From Lates calcarifer (lineage: Eukaryota; Chordata; Actinopteri; Centropomidae): DNA of 64,000 bases. Both the position numbers and the translations under genes were made by a program. Shown here in pieces: positions 1-12,900 of this stretch (position 1 is the stretch's first letter; each line of letters begins with the position of its first letter). The notes beneath the pieces were generated by a model. The model was not told the DNA's origin, made no database searches, and saw only the letters and a list, made by a program, of their open reading frames with translations. The stretch lies in assembly GCF_001640805.2 (NCBI RefSeq), contig NC_066853.1:19987242-20051241 (forward strand), written 5' to 3'.

Positions 1-234
1 GTGGATTGTGCGCTACAGCAGAATATAGGCAATCACTGTGTTTTGATAAAACATAAGCATAGAGGATGGAAGTAAAACTGCAATTTGGTTAATTCACTAA
101 ATCTCCAAATATAAGAAGATTTTTTTAAAATTATCATTATAACAAAAAAAAAAAAAAAACACAGTAGAAAACAGTAAAAGAAATGAAAGTATGTCCTGTA
201 CAATACTATTATCTCACACCACTTTAAACATCCT

Positions 235-475
235 CTTGTGTAAATAGATCAATTGGAAATGGGAAATATGCTTTTTTGCTTTATTCTCTGTACAGTAAAT
301 ATGGAACTAGTGCCAGCAGCTGGTTAGCTTAGCTTAGAATGAAAACTGAAAACTGGCTCTGTCCAAAGGCAATACAATCCTACCACTGCCTCTGAAGCTC
401 TCTGATTAACAGGTTAAATCTCATTTTGTTTAATCAGCACAAAAAACCTTAACTATTGCTTTAAACCAGTTATTT
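235..475. mobile_element. Fragment of a palindromic fish MITE (left part)
   Basis: The segment contains GGTTAGCTTAGCTTAGAATG, CTGGCTCTGTCCAAAGGC and TTGTTTAATCAGCAC in order. I recognise these from memory as blocks of a very common teleost non-autonomous element with long inverted ends. It is diverged and incomplete. A complementary right-hand part of the same family is at 50830-51195. Confidence 0.6.
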
Positions 476-1437
476 ATTCTATCACTGAGGTTACCAGATA
501 TGTTCGGAGTATCAGATCCCACTGACATATATAAGATGAACAGGAAAAAACAGGGTGAAGCAGGTTAGATGAATGAGAGAAAAACAGCCTGAGTTCAATA
601 TACTTTGTTCATCCCCGCAGGCCACAAACACATGTTACAGTATAAAACAATGCATCAGCTGTATACAGTATTGACAAATACTGATACATAAAAAACTATA
701 CTCTCTAGTGCAGCAGTAAACACAGTGTATAGGGATGTTAAGATATTGAGTTCTGTTTCATTTATTTTGGTTAAATGGAGTTTCAGCACTTGGGAGTGAT
801 GCTATATTACAGTACATGAGGAAAGTTTTTTATAGTGTTGGTTAAATTGCTAAACCTGATAAAATGTTGCTGTGTTTTGTTTTATGGTGCAAAAGAAGTG
901 GTATTGGTGTTTTGGTGCTTTATCTTTACATCCAAGGACCTAATTCAACTACAGCACTGTTGTCATAGTGAGAGTGCTTATTCGTGTGTTTTGTGTGTGT
1001 GTGTGTGTGTGTGTGCTTTGAAGAATGGGTCAATTCTAATGAGAACTTGTTAAATTAAAAAGCAGATTTCACTGCTTATTAACACCTTTTCTTCTCAGAG
1101 GAACAGGTGTTGGTATTATTGAGACAGCAGATTTTTTTATTTTTTTTCGAGAACTGACGTGCTCTCACAGACAGGGCTGTAGCTGTTTGACTTGCCCAGA
1201 AATTCCTTGTGTTTTGACACAGCATCTGTCTTGATTGGCAGAAGTCAAGCTTGTCCTTACACCTGTGTACTTTGTTTCTTCACAAGCTTTTAACTGGCTC
1301 AAAGGTCAAACAGTTCAGCCAATTAGGTTTACTGTAGAGCTGCTTGTTCTTGAGCAAGTCAAAGGTCAATTAACCAAAGTGAAGAGCTGCCAAATGTCAG
1401 CATTTCCAGGATAAGCAACCTCACAACAACACTCAGT

Positions 1438-1850
1438 ATGTTTACATGTATGCTAATGTTCCACTATTACTCCTGCGGTATCTTGCACTGGGATGTTGGC
1501 AGCAGATCCTTTGGGTCCTGTGGGTCGCAGGGTGGAGCCTCCATGGATCTGGCTTGTTTCATCATGTCTCAGAGATGCTTGATCAGATTGGGATCTGGGG
1601 AGTTTGGAGGCCACTGGCCAAACGTCTTTGTGCAGTGGGCACATTGTCCTGCTGGGGGAGGCCACTGTTGCTGGGGAGTGCTTTCGCCATGGTTGGGTGT
1701 GCTTGGTCTGCAGCAGTGTTTATGTCAAAGTAATGTACAGGTGAATACCAGGATCCAAGGCTTCCCAGGAAAACATTGTATTATAACAAGATAATCAATG
1801 TTATTTCACCTGTCTGTGGGTTTAATGTTCTGACTGATCAGTGTGTATAT
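1438..1850 (-). mobile_element. Internally deleted Tc1-like DNA transposon remnant
   Basis: From TGTTTACATGTATGCTAATG onward the sequence follows, block by block, the fish Tc1-like element I remember: GATTGGGATCTGGGGAGTTT, CTTGGTCTGCAGCAGTG, TGTCAAAGTAATGTACAGGTG, then a terminal block with AGATAATCAATGTTATTTCA and CTGATCAGTGTGTATAT. The transposase would run on the minus strand. Most of it is missing: between about 1772 and 1790 the sequence jumps from a mid-transposase block to the far end. Remaining frames are broken. It is a dead, non-autonomous copy. Confidence 0.72.
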
Positions 1851-4800
1851 AGCACATTTAGAATATGTGTCTCAGTTGGGCTTTTTACAGCAGTTTGTGA
1901 CGTGGCCTTTTGTCTCAACGCAGAGAGGCTAATTTAGTCTTCAATGCTTGTTTCTAACAGGAGCTTCTGAGATGCATTTACTAAAACCTGGTTGACACGC
2001 TTTAATTAAAATAAAAATCCTGCTGCTTTATTCAGTTTATGAAAATAATGGCAACAAACTACAGTGACAGCTCATGAACAGAGCTGCAGGGCAGGCTGGA
2101 AATACCTGCAGGGCTCACAAAGAAAGGCTCCACAAGAGAGATGAACAAAAAACCAAAAACAAAAAAAAACAAAAAAAAAAAAACAACAAAAAACAATCCA
2201 ATGAAATGAGCAACATAAAGCAAGAAAGAGCATTCACACATTTTTGGATAATATTTTCAGAGATTAAGTTTCTATCTGATGTGAAAGAGAATTCAATTAT
2301 ATGAACAGACTGTTCCAGTTTTTGGTAATGAAATGAATGCTGGCCTTGGCATCTAACAGGCAGATGCATTTGATAACAAAAACCAGTCACTAAGTTTCAA
2401 AACACTGAAATAACGTTGTTGTTAAAGAAAAATATTTACATATTTCAGACATTTTCTGATAGCATTTTTTATGGCTGTTGTGCCAAAAACATAATGATCT
2501 TACAGGACATTTGCTCAAAAAAAAAAGAAAAGAAAAGATGATTGATTTTGTTGATTGAAAGCAATTACAAACATCCACTATACATAACTTAACTGAGAAT
2601 AAGAAATAAAAGCAGATGAATGCATGAATGTCTGCCTGACAGTCTCAACAAAGCAGAACCCAATGAGCTTCACATAGTATAGAGTCTATTTGTTACAGTT
2701 GTATTGTATGAGCTTGCATAATTTTATACATTTGGTTGTGTTATTGTGTGAACCCTCTGTAATCATATGCTATTATTTATCTGAGTGACAAAGACTTGTA
2801 CCATAGCTGATGTTGTTATTTAAAAGATGACTTCTCTCAGAATGTTTTTTTAGTGACTTAATTGTCGACAAGTTTGATATGATTTTGTGTACCATATAAT
2901 TAAGTCCCTGTTTATCCATCAGGTGATGTCTTTTATTTTTGCAAGGCCGCGCTGTAGTGCTCTTCCCCAGTTGTCTATTTTCAGGCCAGAATGAATCAGC
3001 TTCTCGTCTTTTTTGTTCATTTTGACACCCAACAAAACTCATCGCCTCTAAGGGAATTGGAGTAGAGGGTCTTGTTTTGTTCTGGCAGTTCTTTCAGGAA
3101 TGGCCATCAATCAGGTGATCTATTGTATTAGAGACGGACCTTTCTCTATTGAATTCATGACTTGCTGCAAAAGCAGATGCTACAAAGGTATTGAAAGTTT
3201 GCAGGGTACATTATAATCTGACATGAAAAGAGCCTCAGTGAAAGACGATAGGCTATGCTTCATAATGATTTCACCAGTTTATATGTCAAGATGAGGTGAC
3301 CCCATTGGACGATGCCTCAGCTTTGACAGAATTTGTATTATATCAATATTCTCTCATGATTATTCTCATGTTCAGGTGGCGTGATTCCCACAAAACAAGA
3401 TGAGCAGCTCTGATTTTTGCTGATATTTGGCATTTTCCAGTAAGTGGCAATAAAGCCAAGACTGGATGAAGCACCATAATAAGACCAAAATAAGTAAATA
3501 AATAAATAAATGAATAAAATAACCCAAAAAACTGACTTTAACTCTTTTTTTAATTGTCTTTTTTCATTTAAGAAGAAATTAAAAAAAAAAAAAAACAGCA
3601 CAATGATCTTTTTGATTGCTGCTGTTTAATCAGTCTGACAGCGGGACAGTTTGTTTCATGACATGTTGTTGAAAATTGAGCAATCTTTTTCCTTGCAGCA
3701 ACCAAATGTTGATAGATTTGGGAGAGTGTCAGCAGGCTGAAATAAAGTGACAAAACAGAAGACAGGAGTTGATTTGAGTTTGTCTATTTTGCCTGGTGCT
3801 CCAGCTGATCGATGAGAGGGGCTGTGGCAAGCTATTGTGAACACATTTACTTCTTGTTTGCAAGAGTGCAGAGTAACTGGGGGAAGGAGTGGTTTGTAAG
3901 TCTTAATTTGCTGGCATTATCAGTCAATGCCTGTGTTCTTCAGGCTGGAACTGCCCAGACGAAGGATAAACAAAGTGTAGACTCTGTTTAGAGAGCCACG
4001 GATAGAGGGAGACCAGAGACAAAACAAGAATCCGGGTGAAATTCTGACTGTGTGCATCATTTCTGTGGTTGAGGACTTTGGGAACGCTGAATGTTTGTTT
4101 TGGGCTAAGAAGAAATATGCATTTATTCTTATGAGCCCCGAGGTTGGTAATGCCCTAAACCATTTCTCTGAATACCACACTGATGTTAAGGCTTGTTTCT
4201 CAGCATTTCTCAGCATTTGCAACATTTTTTTTTCATTCTTTTTTTTTTTATTGGGACCCAGCAGAGTTAACAGTGCCTATTCAGACACTCATGTAAAACT
4301 GCTTATCACTAAAACTTGCAAATGCCCACAGCAACAAAAAAAGCCTTTAAAAATAATAATAATAATAAAAATCTGCATCCAAACAGAGAAATGGAACTTT
4401 GCAAAGTACTTTCTTCTTATCTGTACAACCTTCAGTTGTCTCTGAACACATGTTTTTGCAACTTCATGCTGATACATCTCTTGAGAATGGCTCATTGTTA
4501 TTTTTTGCAGATTTAATAGTGTATGTGTAGTTACATAATGTTTTCATTTGTAAATTTGCCTTTAAAAGAGATGTTTCAGTATCATGTGGCCCTTGGGATG
4601 TCAATGACAAACTCAGTAGCACTTTACAGAATTTATTGTAAACAGCTTTTACACTCTGCGAATTAATCATCTTTCTCACATCAAGTAACTTATTCTTTAT
4701 AACAATATTTTTTTTGTCTCAGATGTCTGTGTCACTTTCCCTGGTTTTCATTTTACTAAGAATCTTTTTTTTTTTTTTTTTGAATTCTCTGCCTGCTGGT

Positions 4801-5639
4801 TTTCACGTTGCACCATAATTATCTAGGTCCTTCATAATGACAACAGACTATCACTGGTGCCACAGTGCTTGTTAGGCTGACATTCAAATATGGCTCAAGG
4901 CTCAGTCTTTCTCAGATACTCCAGCGTGTCTTTCGATTGTCTCAGAGTGAAAGTCAAAGAAATAACATGGTTTTCCCACCCCCACCACCCGCCAACCTGG
5001 GCCAACACAGCTCCCACACACAGTGTCTGTTCCGAGGTCTCCTGTGGAACAGTTTTGTCAGCTGTGTGGTGTAGGAGTGGGTAATGACATGCTTACTACA
5101 GATGTCTCTAATGACTCATGACAGGCAAACACTGGAACCCAGACGTGGTTATTAATTTCACTGGACAAAGCCTGATTTGAATAGTTTTACTACAGATGAT
5201 AAGGTGACTGAGTTTGAAAGGTTGTAACTTCAATACTATAACATAAAATCATCACACTGTCTGGGTATTTGACTTCACAATCAGACAGCGTTCCTTGACA
5301 AAATGAACTTGTTTTTGCAAATATTTGTGATCAAATCTACAGTACAATCTTCAGAAACAGTCTTAATCACTATTTGAAAATTAAACACATTACTAAAACA
5401 TGATTAGACTTACCTTTTCTCTTGAAACCCTCCATGTGCTATATTCTGCAAAAGCCAATGTCGTAGGGTATGTTAATGTTAGGATATGAGTTAAATTTGT
5501 CTTGAGAAGTTGAGAATTCTATCAAACTTGCAATAACAGATTTTTGGGCCTCTCAGGGGCAGTGGGAACAAGCATGGCAGTGACATATCATCACTATATT
5601 ACGCTAATATGGTGAACCTGTTTAGAAAAAGTTATTTAT

Positions 5640-6045
5640 ACACTCAGCAGTTACAGTACAAAGGAGCATTATCATTTATTTGAAATCATGTCTCTGGTTA
5701 CCTGATGAATGTCAGGCCAACGCTCTTCTCCTTTAAGCTTTGTTTCTGGTCTCCAGTAACTCACTAACTTTGTCTGTTGGTTTTAGAGCTTTATAGGTGA
5801 AAACAGCTGCCTGCTGCAGCTGAAAGCAACACACGACAGCAGTGAGTGCGAACAAAAACAATAAAATTGTGGATCGTAAAAAACCAAGACAGTGAGCTGA
5901 GAGGTGCTGAAATGCTCCTTACAGTTGAGGCAAATTGCAGAGTCTGGTGGTAATTTCCTGTAGGTTCATCTCTACAAGCAAACCCTTTCACCTACAAGTA
6001 GTCATGTGATCCACTAGCAACATAAAAATATTAATTATAACTGCT
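5640..6045. mobile_element. Dispersed MITE-like repeat, copy 1
   Basis: It shares ordered blocks with 57575-57995 and 58255-58480: ATTTGAAATCATGTCTCTGG, CTGATGAATGTCAGGCC, TCTCCTTTAAGCTTTGTTTC, AACTCACTAACTTTGTCTGT. No coding capacity. It is a widespread type of fish non-autonomous element judging from memory. Ends are approximate. Confidence 0.55.
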
Positions 6046-8034
6046 TTAATGGCAGGAATCCTTCCAATCCAATCCAATCCTTCCACACTGGATGGATTGG
6101 ACATAAGGCACGACCAGCTGACTTACTCCATATGAATGTAATTCCTAGAAAACTGGGCTCAAACTCAAACTCCAAGCAACAAAGCCAAGTGGAAGTGCTT
6201 CAGGATGCTGTTTCTCAACACTGACACTGACTTAAGTTTGAATAGGAGTAGTTAATGTTTTTTCATAACATGTGCCTAGGTTGTAAAATTTGGGAATCCT
6301 TACCCTATTAACAAAATGTCAAGGTTTGAAAAGGATTATGCTTTTAGGCATGTTTGTATGATTGACAGGTGTCTCTGTCAATCACAGTCAAACTGTTTGC
6401 TTGTCTCACCTCAGCTTCACTTAGGCTTTGTCTACTTTGAACAAATTTGGATTGTCTACTTGCTGTAGCCACTGCCAAGATATCAGTGAGGGGGAAAATT
6501 GAACCTTCAAAACATTTCTTCATCAATCTGTGGTTGGCATCACAGACACTACTGCCATGCGCTACTACAGAGAAAAACTTGATGGACTAATAGGAGAAAG
6601 ATCGGTAGCCACCATTATAATGTCCTTCTCTTTGAGCCCAGAGTGAGATTAAGGGAGAGGTTCTCTTTTGAGACTTATGAGATAAAGAGTTCGTCACTCC
6701 CGATGCCCTCGAGAGACTCTGCAGAAATGATTAGGTTCATGTGCCACTCAATTATCTGTTCCCTTAAAGCATTCCCTTTGACGGTGCAATTATACAGGAT
6801 GGAGGTGAATGAGAATGTTGGAGACTGTGATGTGGGCCTGGCCACTGTTGGAGCTTTAAATATGGTCAGCTTAATAGATCACACATGTCTTGGCAATGTT
6901 TGTATTTTCATTCAGTAGACAAGAGTCATACTCTTTACGGAAAAAAGGAGGAAAAAAAATGAGGGGACAGCATGCAAAAAGAATGACGCTCCCTTTTTCC
7001 ATCTGTTCAATTAATTTGCCATTAAAAATGCTGTTGAAGCTTTTCTAAACTTTCTGTGTTTTTTTCTGCCACTTTCTTTCAATTTGACGCCACTACTCAA
7101 AAAACAAGTTGTTTTTTTTTCTGGTAAAACTATCATGACGGTGTCGATATGGCCTTGCTCCTGGACCTTTATGGAGAGGTTTAAGTGTACACTGCCTGCC
7201 TCACCAGATCAGGTTTCTACTGTTCCCCCACTGAATCTCCCCCAGGCCCAGCTGCCTGGCAAAGCATTCATGATTAAATGTGAGACACGAGCCATCCTGC
7301 CAAGAGAAAGCTGGAGGAGGGGCTGCTGGCTTAGGACAACCACAGTTTGGAATTTCTTAGCTGTTTGTCATACACACTGAGAAAAATGAAAGCAGATGTA
7401 GAGGCAGAGGGAGAGGGGAGAGGAAGGGAGAGAGGCAATCATCAAAGACAAGAGGTCTCTCAGGCAATAGATACTGTAGGAATAAATCTAAAGCAATATT
7501 TATAAAGCAATATATGCTGTATACAGAAGGACTTGCCAAGCGGAGCTGAAATTATACAAACATCTCTCGCAAGGCACAAACAATCTTATTGGCTGGGCTA
7601 AACCATAGTGGGTGGGGCCAAAGAACCACAGTTTTTTCTGGCTAACATGCTAAGTTACATTAAAGCGCCACTAATATTATAATTATATGGGAAGAAGAGG
7701 AACTAATACTCTTTATATTGGCAATGAATGACATGATTGATGCGAAAAGGATTGCTTGAACTGACGAACCCACTGAGAATTATTTGTCAGTGTTGCAATA
7801 TCAGCTCTACAACACTGCTTAGCCTCTTTTAGCTTGGTGTTTTCATTTACAGCCTTCAAATCCCCTGTCTAGTTCTTCTGCACTGCTTTCAGTGGCACCA
7901 CTTCTAGCAGCAGCTGGTCGCTGTTTCCAGAAAAAAATATCTTCAATAAACCCACTGTACTCTACCAGCCCTGTAGCATTCATCAGCTAAAGAGCCAAAA
8001 GGATATCTCCTGAAAATGCAAAAGACAAGAGGTG

Positions 8035-8060
8035 TTTTTTTTTTTTTTTTTTTTTTTTTT
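8035..8060. repeat. Poly-T run
   Basis: 26 consecutive T. Could be the tail of a minus-strand retroposon, but no recognisable body adjoins it. Confidence 0.9.
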
Positions 8061-8430
8061 CTCAGAAGTTGGTGCAGACCAAAACTGAGATAAATGAAGT
8101 GGAGGAATGGGACAACATTCATCAGGTATCCTGAAACACAACTAATTCACAGATTTTAAATGACTAATCTGGAGTTCTTCTACCCTCCAGCAGCCATGAA
8201 AATACTTGATTACATTTCATGGGATATGCAAGTAACATTCAAAATCAGGAGCAGATAATATTACGCTCCAGTTATTCGCTAATCGATGAAAATAGATTCT
8301 TCAGCTGCTGTTTCAAGCTGCACAGGCCTACATTAGCTTTCAAGGAGAGCTGGTCCCTAACATCATCAATACCAGGGTCTTAAATGTTATAAAGAAAAGG
8401 AAAAGGAAGCATTAGCTAACAAACTTAAAT

Positions 8431-8800
8431 TACCTGCAGGAATGGAATTGAGGGTCATTCAGGAAAATTGGTCTCACCTCTACACTATTTAAGATTAATG
8501 ATCAGCTACTCTGTGTCTTTCTCCCTAAGCTGTCACTGTTTGTTTGGTTTCTTTTTCAGCACCAACAACCACAAATGCAGAGCTTAAAACTATATTCACT
8601 GAATTCTCACTTACATCTGACTCTCTTCACACACACGTTACTTTTGAGGCAGTTATCACATGGGGAATGGTCAGTTCACTCAGGATTTGTCCCAATTAAC
8701 ATAAATCAGCTACATCTATGTTGGCTCATTCACTCTGTGTGTGTCGATGCAAAGATAGAGAGCATTTAATCTGATAAGCAGTGTGAGGTAAAATGTAAAG
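8431..8800 (+). repeat. Diverged interspersed repeat, copy A
   Basis: It aligns by eye with 9542-9965 in the same orientation: both start TACCTGCAGGA, share CTCACCT, CTATTTAA, CACTGTTTGTTTGGTT / TACTGTTTGTTTGGTT and AATGCAGAGC/AATGCATCCT blocks, and contain an identical 20-mer TGTCCCAATTAACATAAATC (8688-8707 and 9856-9875). No coding capacity seen and the family is not identified. Confidence 0.65.
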
Positions 8801-8867
8801 GGACACACAAGGTTGGTCGGTTTCATAAACAACAATAGATTAATAAATAAATAATCATTTCTAACTG

Positions 8868-9200
8868 CTGGGGTCTGTACCATGAGGTGAGATTAGTGGG
8901 TTATCCAGCTGTCTTTGGGCTTATCTCCAGGCGGATCGGCTCAAAACCAGTCAGCAGCTAGACCACCGACCAATCAGATCACTGGAAAAACTGACTCATC
9001 ATTCCTACAGGATGCTGACATAGACTAATGAGTTTACAGTCAAGTGACAAATAAAAGAGCAATTGATATTCTCATAGATCAGGAGAATCATTATCTGTTC
9101 CAGGCTTACTATGTGTCCACTCTGGTTTTAAAGCAGAGCTTCTAACAAACAGACACAGAGTTTAACACTTCATAGCTACATAATGATAGTTATGTGTATT
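8868..9200. mobile_element. Probable Harbinger-type MITE remnant
   Basis: The block GGGGTCTGTACCATGAGGTG, followed by GATTAGTGGGTTATCCAGCT and ACCAATCAGATCACTGG, resembles a common teleost PIF/Harbinger-derived repeat that I remember. It is inserted between the two diverged repeat copies. Its ends and terminal repeats are not defined. Confidence 0.35.
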
Positions 9201-9541
9201 CTGGAGTCTTTCATTCGTGACAGCAATTCTGACAATGCCTATACTTTTACACTCTCAGACAGTAATTGCAGATGAAAATAACACTAGGAGACTTTGTGAT
9301 GATAATATGGAAGTAAAAACTTAACCTTCTCCTGTTTTTCATAAGGATGGCCAATGTTAGACTCAGTGAAGCCAAATGACAGTAAGAGAGCCAGGCTGAG
9401 TTTCATGGTACAGGTCTCCAGCTGTCTCTAATATATGTCTATAAAACTAAAAGCAAACAAAGACAAACAAGCAAAATTCAGATGAGATCAACACAGCTGA
9501 TGTGCAGTTGGACGATGTGACAATCCTCTGTGACGAGCCTC

Positions 9542-9965
9542 TACCTGCAGGATTGGACCGTCATTTGGGAGAATTCGGCTCACCTGGCCTGACTGCCTGC
9601 TGCTCTATTTAATGTTATTAGCCTCTGTTTTCTCTCCCCTGGCTTTTACTGTTTGTTTGGTTGCATTGGCATTCTGTTTTTCCTCCAAGAACTGCAAATG
9701 CATCCTCTGGAAACTCAATGATTTCAAATTCCTCTCACATGTTTCTCTTTACTTCTCGGTTGAATATCACATTGAAAATATGGCTCTCCAAACCTCAAAC
9801 TCAAAAGCCTCAAGTTAAGATTTTACCTTCACTTTCTGCTCACAATGTTCTCAGTTGTCCCAATTAACATAAATCTGTTGCAGCTGTGTTGGTGTGAATA
9901 TGGAGAGATACAAAACTTGATATGTAGCTGTGTTGTGTGAATGTGAGGTGGGAAACATTGTGGAG
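9542..9965 (+). repeat. Diverged interspersed repeat, copy B
   Basis: Same family as 8431-8800. The start offset is 1111 bp and the shared 20-mer offset is 1168 bp, so the copies differ by insertions of about 57 bp as well as by many substitutions. Confidence 0.65.
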
Positions 9966-12900
9966 GGGAAGCTGACTTTCAATTTAGCTTTGTAAAGTGG
10001 GAAAATGTGTGATTCCAATACACTGTAGAGGTTTTCAGTGAATGTCAGTGATTCATCTCATTTGATGCATGTGAGTATAATTCTCAGTTTCTAGAACACT
10101 AACATAAATCTCATGTCTGGCTAACAGTCAATGGTTGAAATGGCCCGATGCAAATGGCAGTAAGATTTTTCTATATGCTAAATGATTGCAGGTGTGAATT
10201 GGTTTGATGCGTCTGTCTTGGAAACAAAAAGCTACTTTTTTTGGTTCTGTGCTGCCATTAGTGTATAGGTTGGTGTTTCAGTGTCGCCTTTTAGAACCCT
10301 TTTGTGATTATGTTAACAGTCTTGAAAGCATAATTACATTTTAGAGCACGAATTATGCCATTTTGTAGTTGTTGTTTGTCACCTTTTCACAAAACACTGT
10401 TGTTTCTAGAAGAAAGAGAGAAACACTTAATTAAAGTATGTTTGGGTATGTTTCACACGGTGGCTACAGCTAAGTTTTGTTCTTTAAAAAAAAGTGTTAT
10501 AGTGTGTTTTTTTTAAAACCTGGAATATGGTTGTCAGAAATCTGTGCTGTTGTCACGCTTCAGTGGAGAAGAAAGGCTGAGAAAGAAGAGAATTATTTGA
10601 GAGAAAGAGAGAACAAGCAGTGATGTCTGATTGAGGTGTTTGATCCAGGTCATGCTGCGGTCTAATCATTGTAACTGTGGATAGCCTCTGTCGGTGGGTT
10701 GTTTTATAAAGGAGAGATGGTTGTGCAGGCCTTCTCTCTAGGACCTAATTCAATTGAAGAATAAATGAGTTCTGTTGGTAATTTGGAGATAACCTGCGCA
10801 GTGACCGAGCTTAAAGGAAGATAAGAAACGACACAGAAATGAAGACAAGAAAACGAGACAATTTTTCACCCTGCCTTTGCTAAATTAAACTTTTCCCAGT
10901 CCTCCTCAAACTTTAATTAAAACACACACCTGCATGCACATTGCGCACACAGGTTCACACAGTTGTGCGCACGTGCTCGCACACCCACCAGATAATCCAG
11001 GAGGAGCAATCAAGTTGTTTGAAAGAGATCAGTAGACAGTGAGCGGAGAGCCTAACTGGAACGTACTGTAGCCTCTCTATCTGTCCCTCTGTTGTTAAGA
11101 TTAATCAGGGAGGTGCACTCTAAAAGTCAATCGTCCTTTGAGTCATAAAACACAGAGGTGTAGTGAGGATTTTTAAAGGGTCAGTTCACCCAAAGCACAG
11201 AAAACATGTTCCCTCTCTCACTCCTGCTGGTACCTTTCCCAGACAATGGTGTTGGCTGTATTTGTGCAGGTTTTGAGGTGTCTTGTTGAGATTAATGTTG
11301 CTAAACCAAACATGAAACAGACTTTTTAAATAAGTTTCTACCAAAAAATGAAAGCACTCCACAGTAATGTCAGTAAAGCGACCTGATCATTGTTCCTAGA
11401 GAGACAGGTTGCTGCTGAGATTTTTAAATGTAATTCTTTGATTGTTTAAGCAGAGAAAAACACATCTGCCTCCATTGTTTGTTGTCTGGCAGCAGAAGTG
11501 TATGAATGGCTGGGTACCTCTTATGGAACATGAAGGAGTGAAGGTGAAGGTTTTTAGTCGAATTTTAGAAACAGCACAATTACTAATAAAGTTAATGAAA
11601 AACAGAAATTGGCACAAAATGATGCAAATTCAACCAAGGCTGAAAACAAAGATCCATCCTTGTGAGTTGAAAATATTTCAGCTTGTTCACCTATTTATAT
11701 AATTAAAGCTGAATACAGCTAACAGCTGTGCAGCTGAAAAACAGATTGCAAAATACTATTTTGGCCAAATCTTCACAAAAAGTGTGAGATGGCAATTTAC
11801 AATTTACAATCCCATCTTGAGAAAATGTGTCATTGCAATTTAGTTGAGTTAAACCTATGCAGCAAAAGAACATCTTTAGCATAGACTTGTTTAACCAATA
11901 ACACAAAGAAGCTCCAAGATGTAGCTGATGCACAAACAGATGCACCGTTTAGAACAAACACAAGGTCAAGATCAATGATCATCAGAAGTCACCCAGCCAT
12001 GGCTTACATTTCACCTCTGTTGGACTGTCTGAATGTGATTTTGATGAGTTTCAAAATGTCAGTGATTAGTGCAATATTTTGAGAGGCACTGTTGTTTCTT
12101 GCCACTGCTTTTACCAGGTCAGTGTAGGCCTGTTCAACCTGGTAAATGATGGTAGAAGGTAATGATGGGAGAAATTTAAACCGAAGAAATCAGCATTCCT
12201 TCATGTCTAACAAGGCTATTTATAGAGCCATTACTTTCACAAAAAAAAACAACAACACACATTTGAAACTCTAACTTCACTAAACTAAATATTCATCTAG
12301 GCTGAATGGATCATCTGTGCATCTGGTTTTTGAAACAAGTTGCCCGCTGGGGTCCTCGCCTCCAATCCTCCTTGAAATTGCAGTGTTGCAGCTCCACTGA
12401 AACTGAACAAAGAAACATTTGGTTGTAAATGGCGCTGCAAACCTCCACATGGTATCACTTTGTGGATGGGACCATTTAGCGACTTGTCTCCAAAGCAGTT
12501 CCCTTGATTCCCACACGATTGCCAGTTAAAGAACCACTCTGCAGTTGTGTTTATCATCTTCTCTCATAGTGTGATGGTTGGTGGCAACACACTGATCTGT
12601 AATTAATGCAGTGTCGAGGCATAACAAGTCATGAGACATGTACAAGCCCAGACTTTACAAACCAGCACACAAAGTAGGCCTCTTTGGTCTGTGTCAGCTT
12701 TGAGTTGAGCTTTTGTGTTGAGTCTCTGAGGTGTTTCGTTGCATAAAATTAAATGATTTGTGCATTTTTCAAATAAGACTAAGCATTGTTTTCAGTTGTC
12801 ACACACCGACAATGTTGTGATTTGGAATGCAGCGTGAATTCATAACCCAGACAGTCGAAATACATACAGCATCATCAAAACATCAAGTGGCACATTTTTT

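Noticed and set aside
1438..1794. 118- and 95-codon plus-strand frames
   Set aside because: They lie in the decayed Tc1-like element and run antisense to its former transposase.
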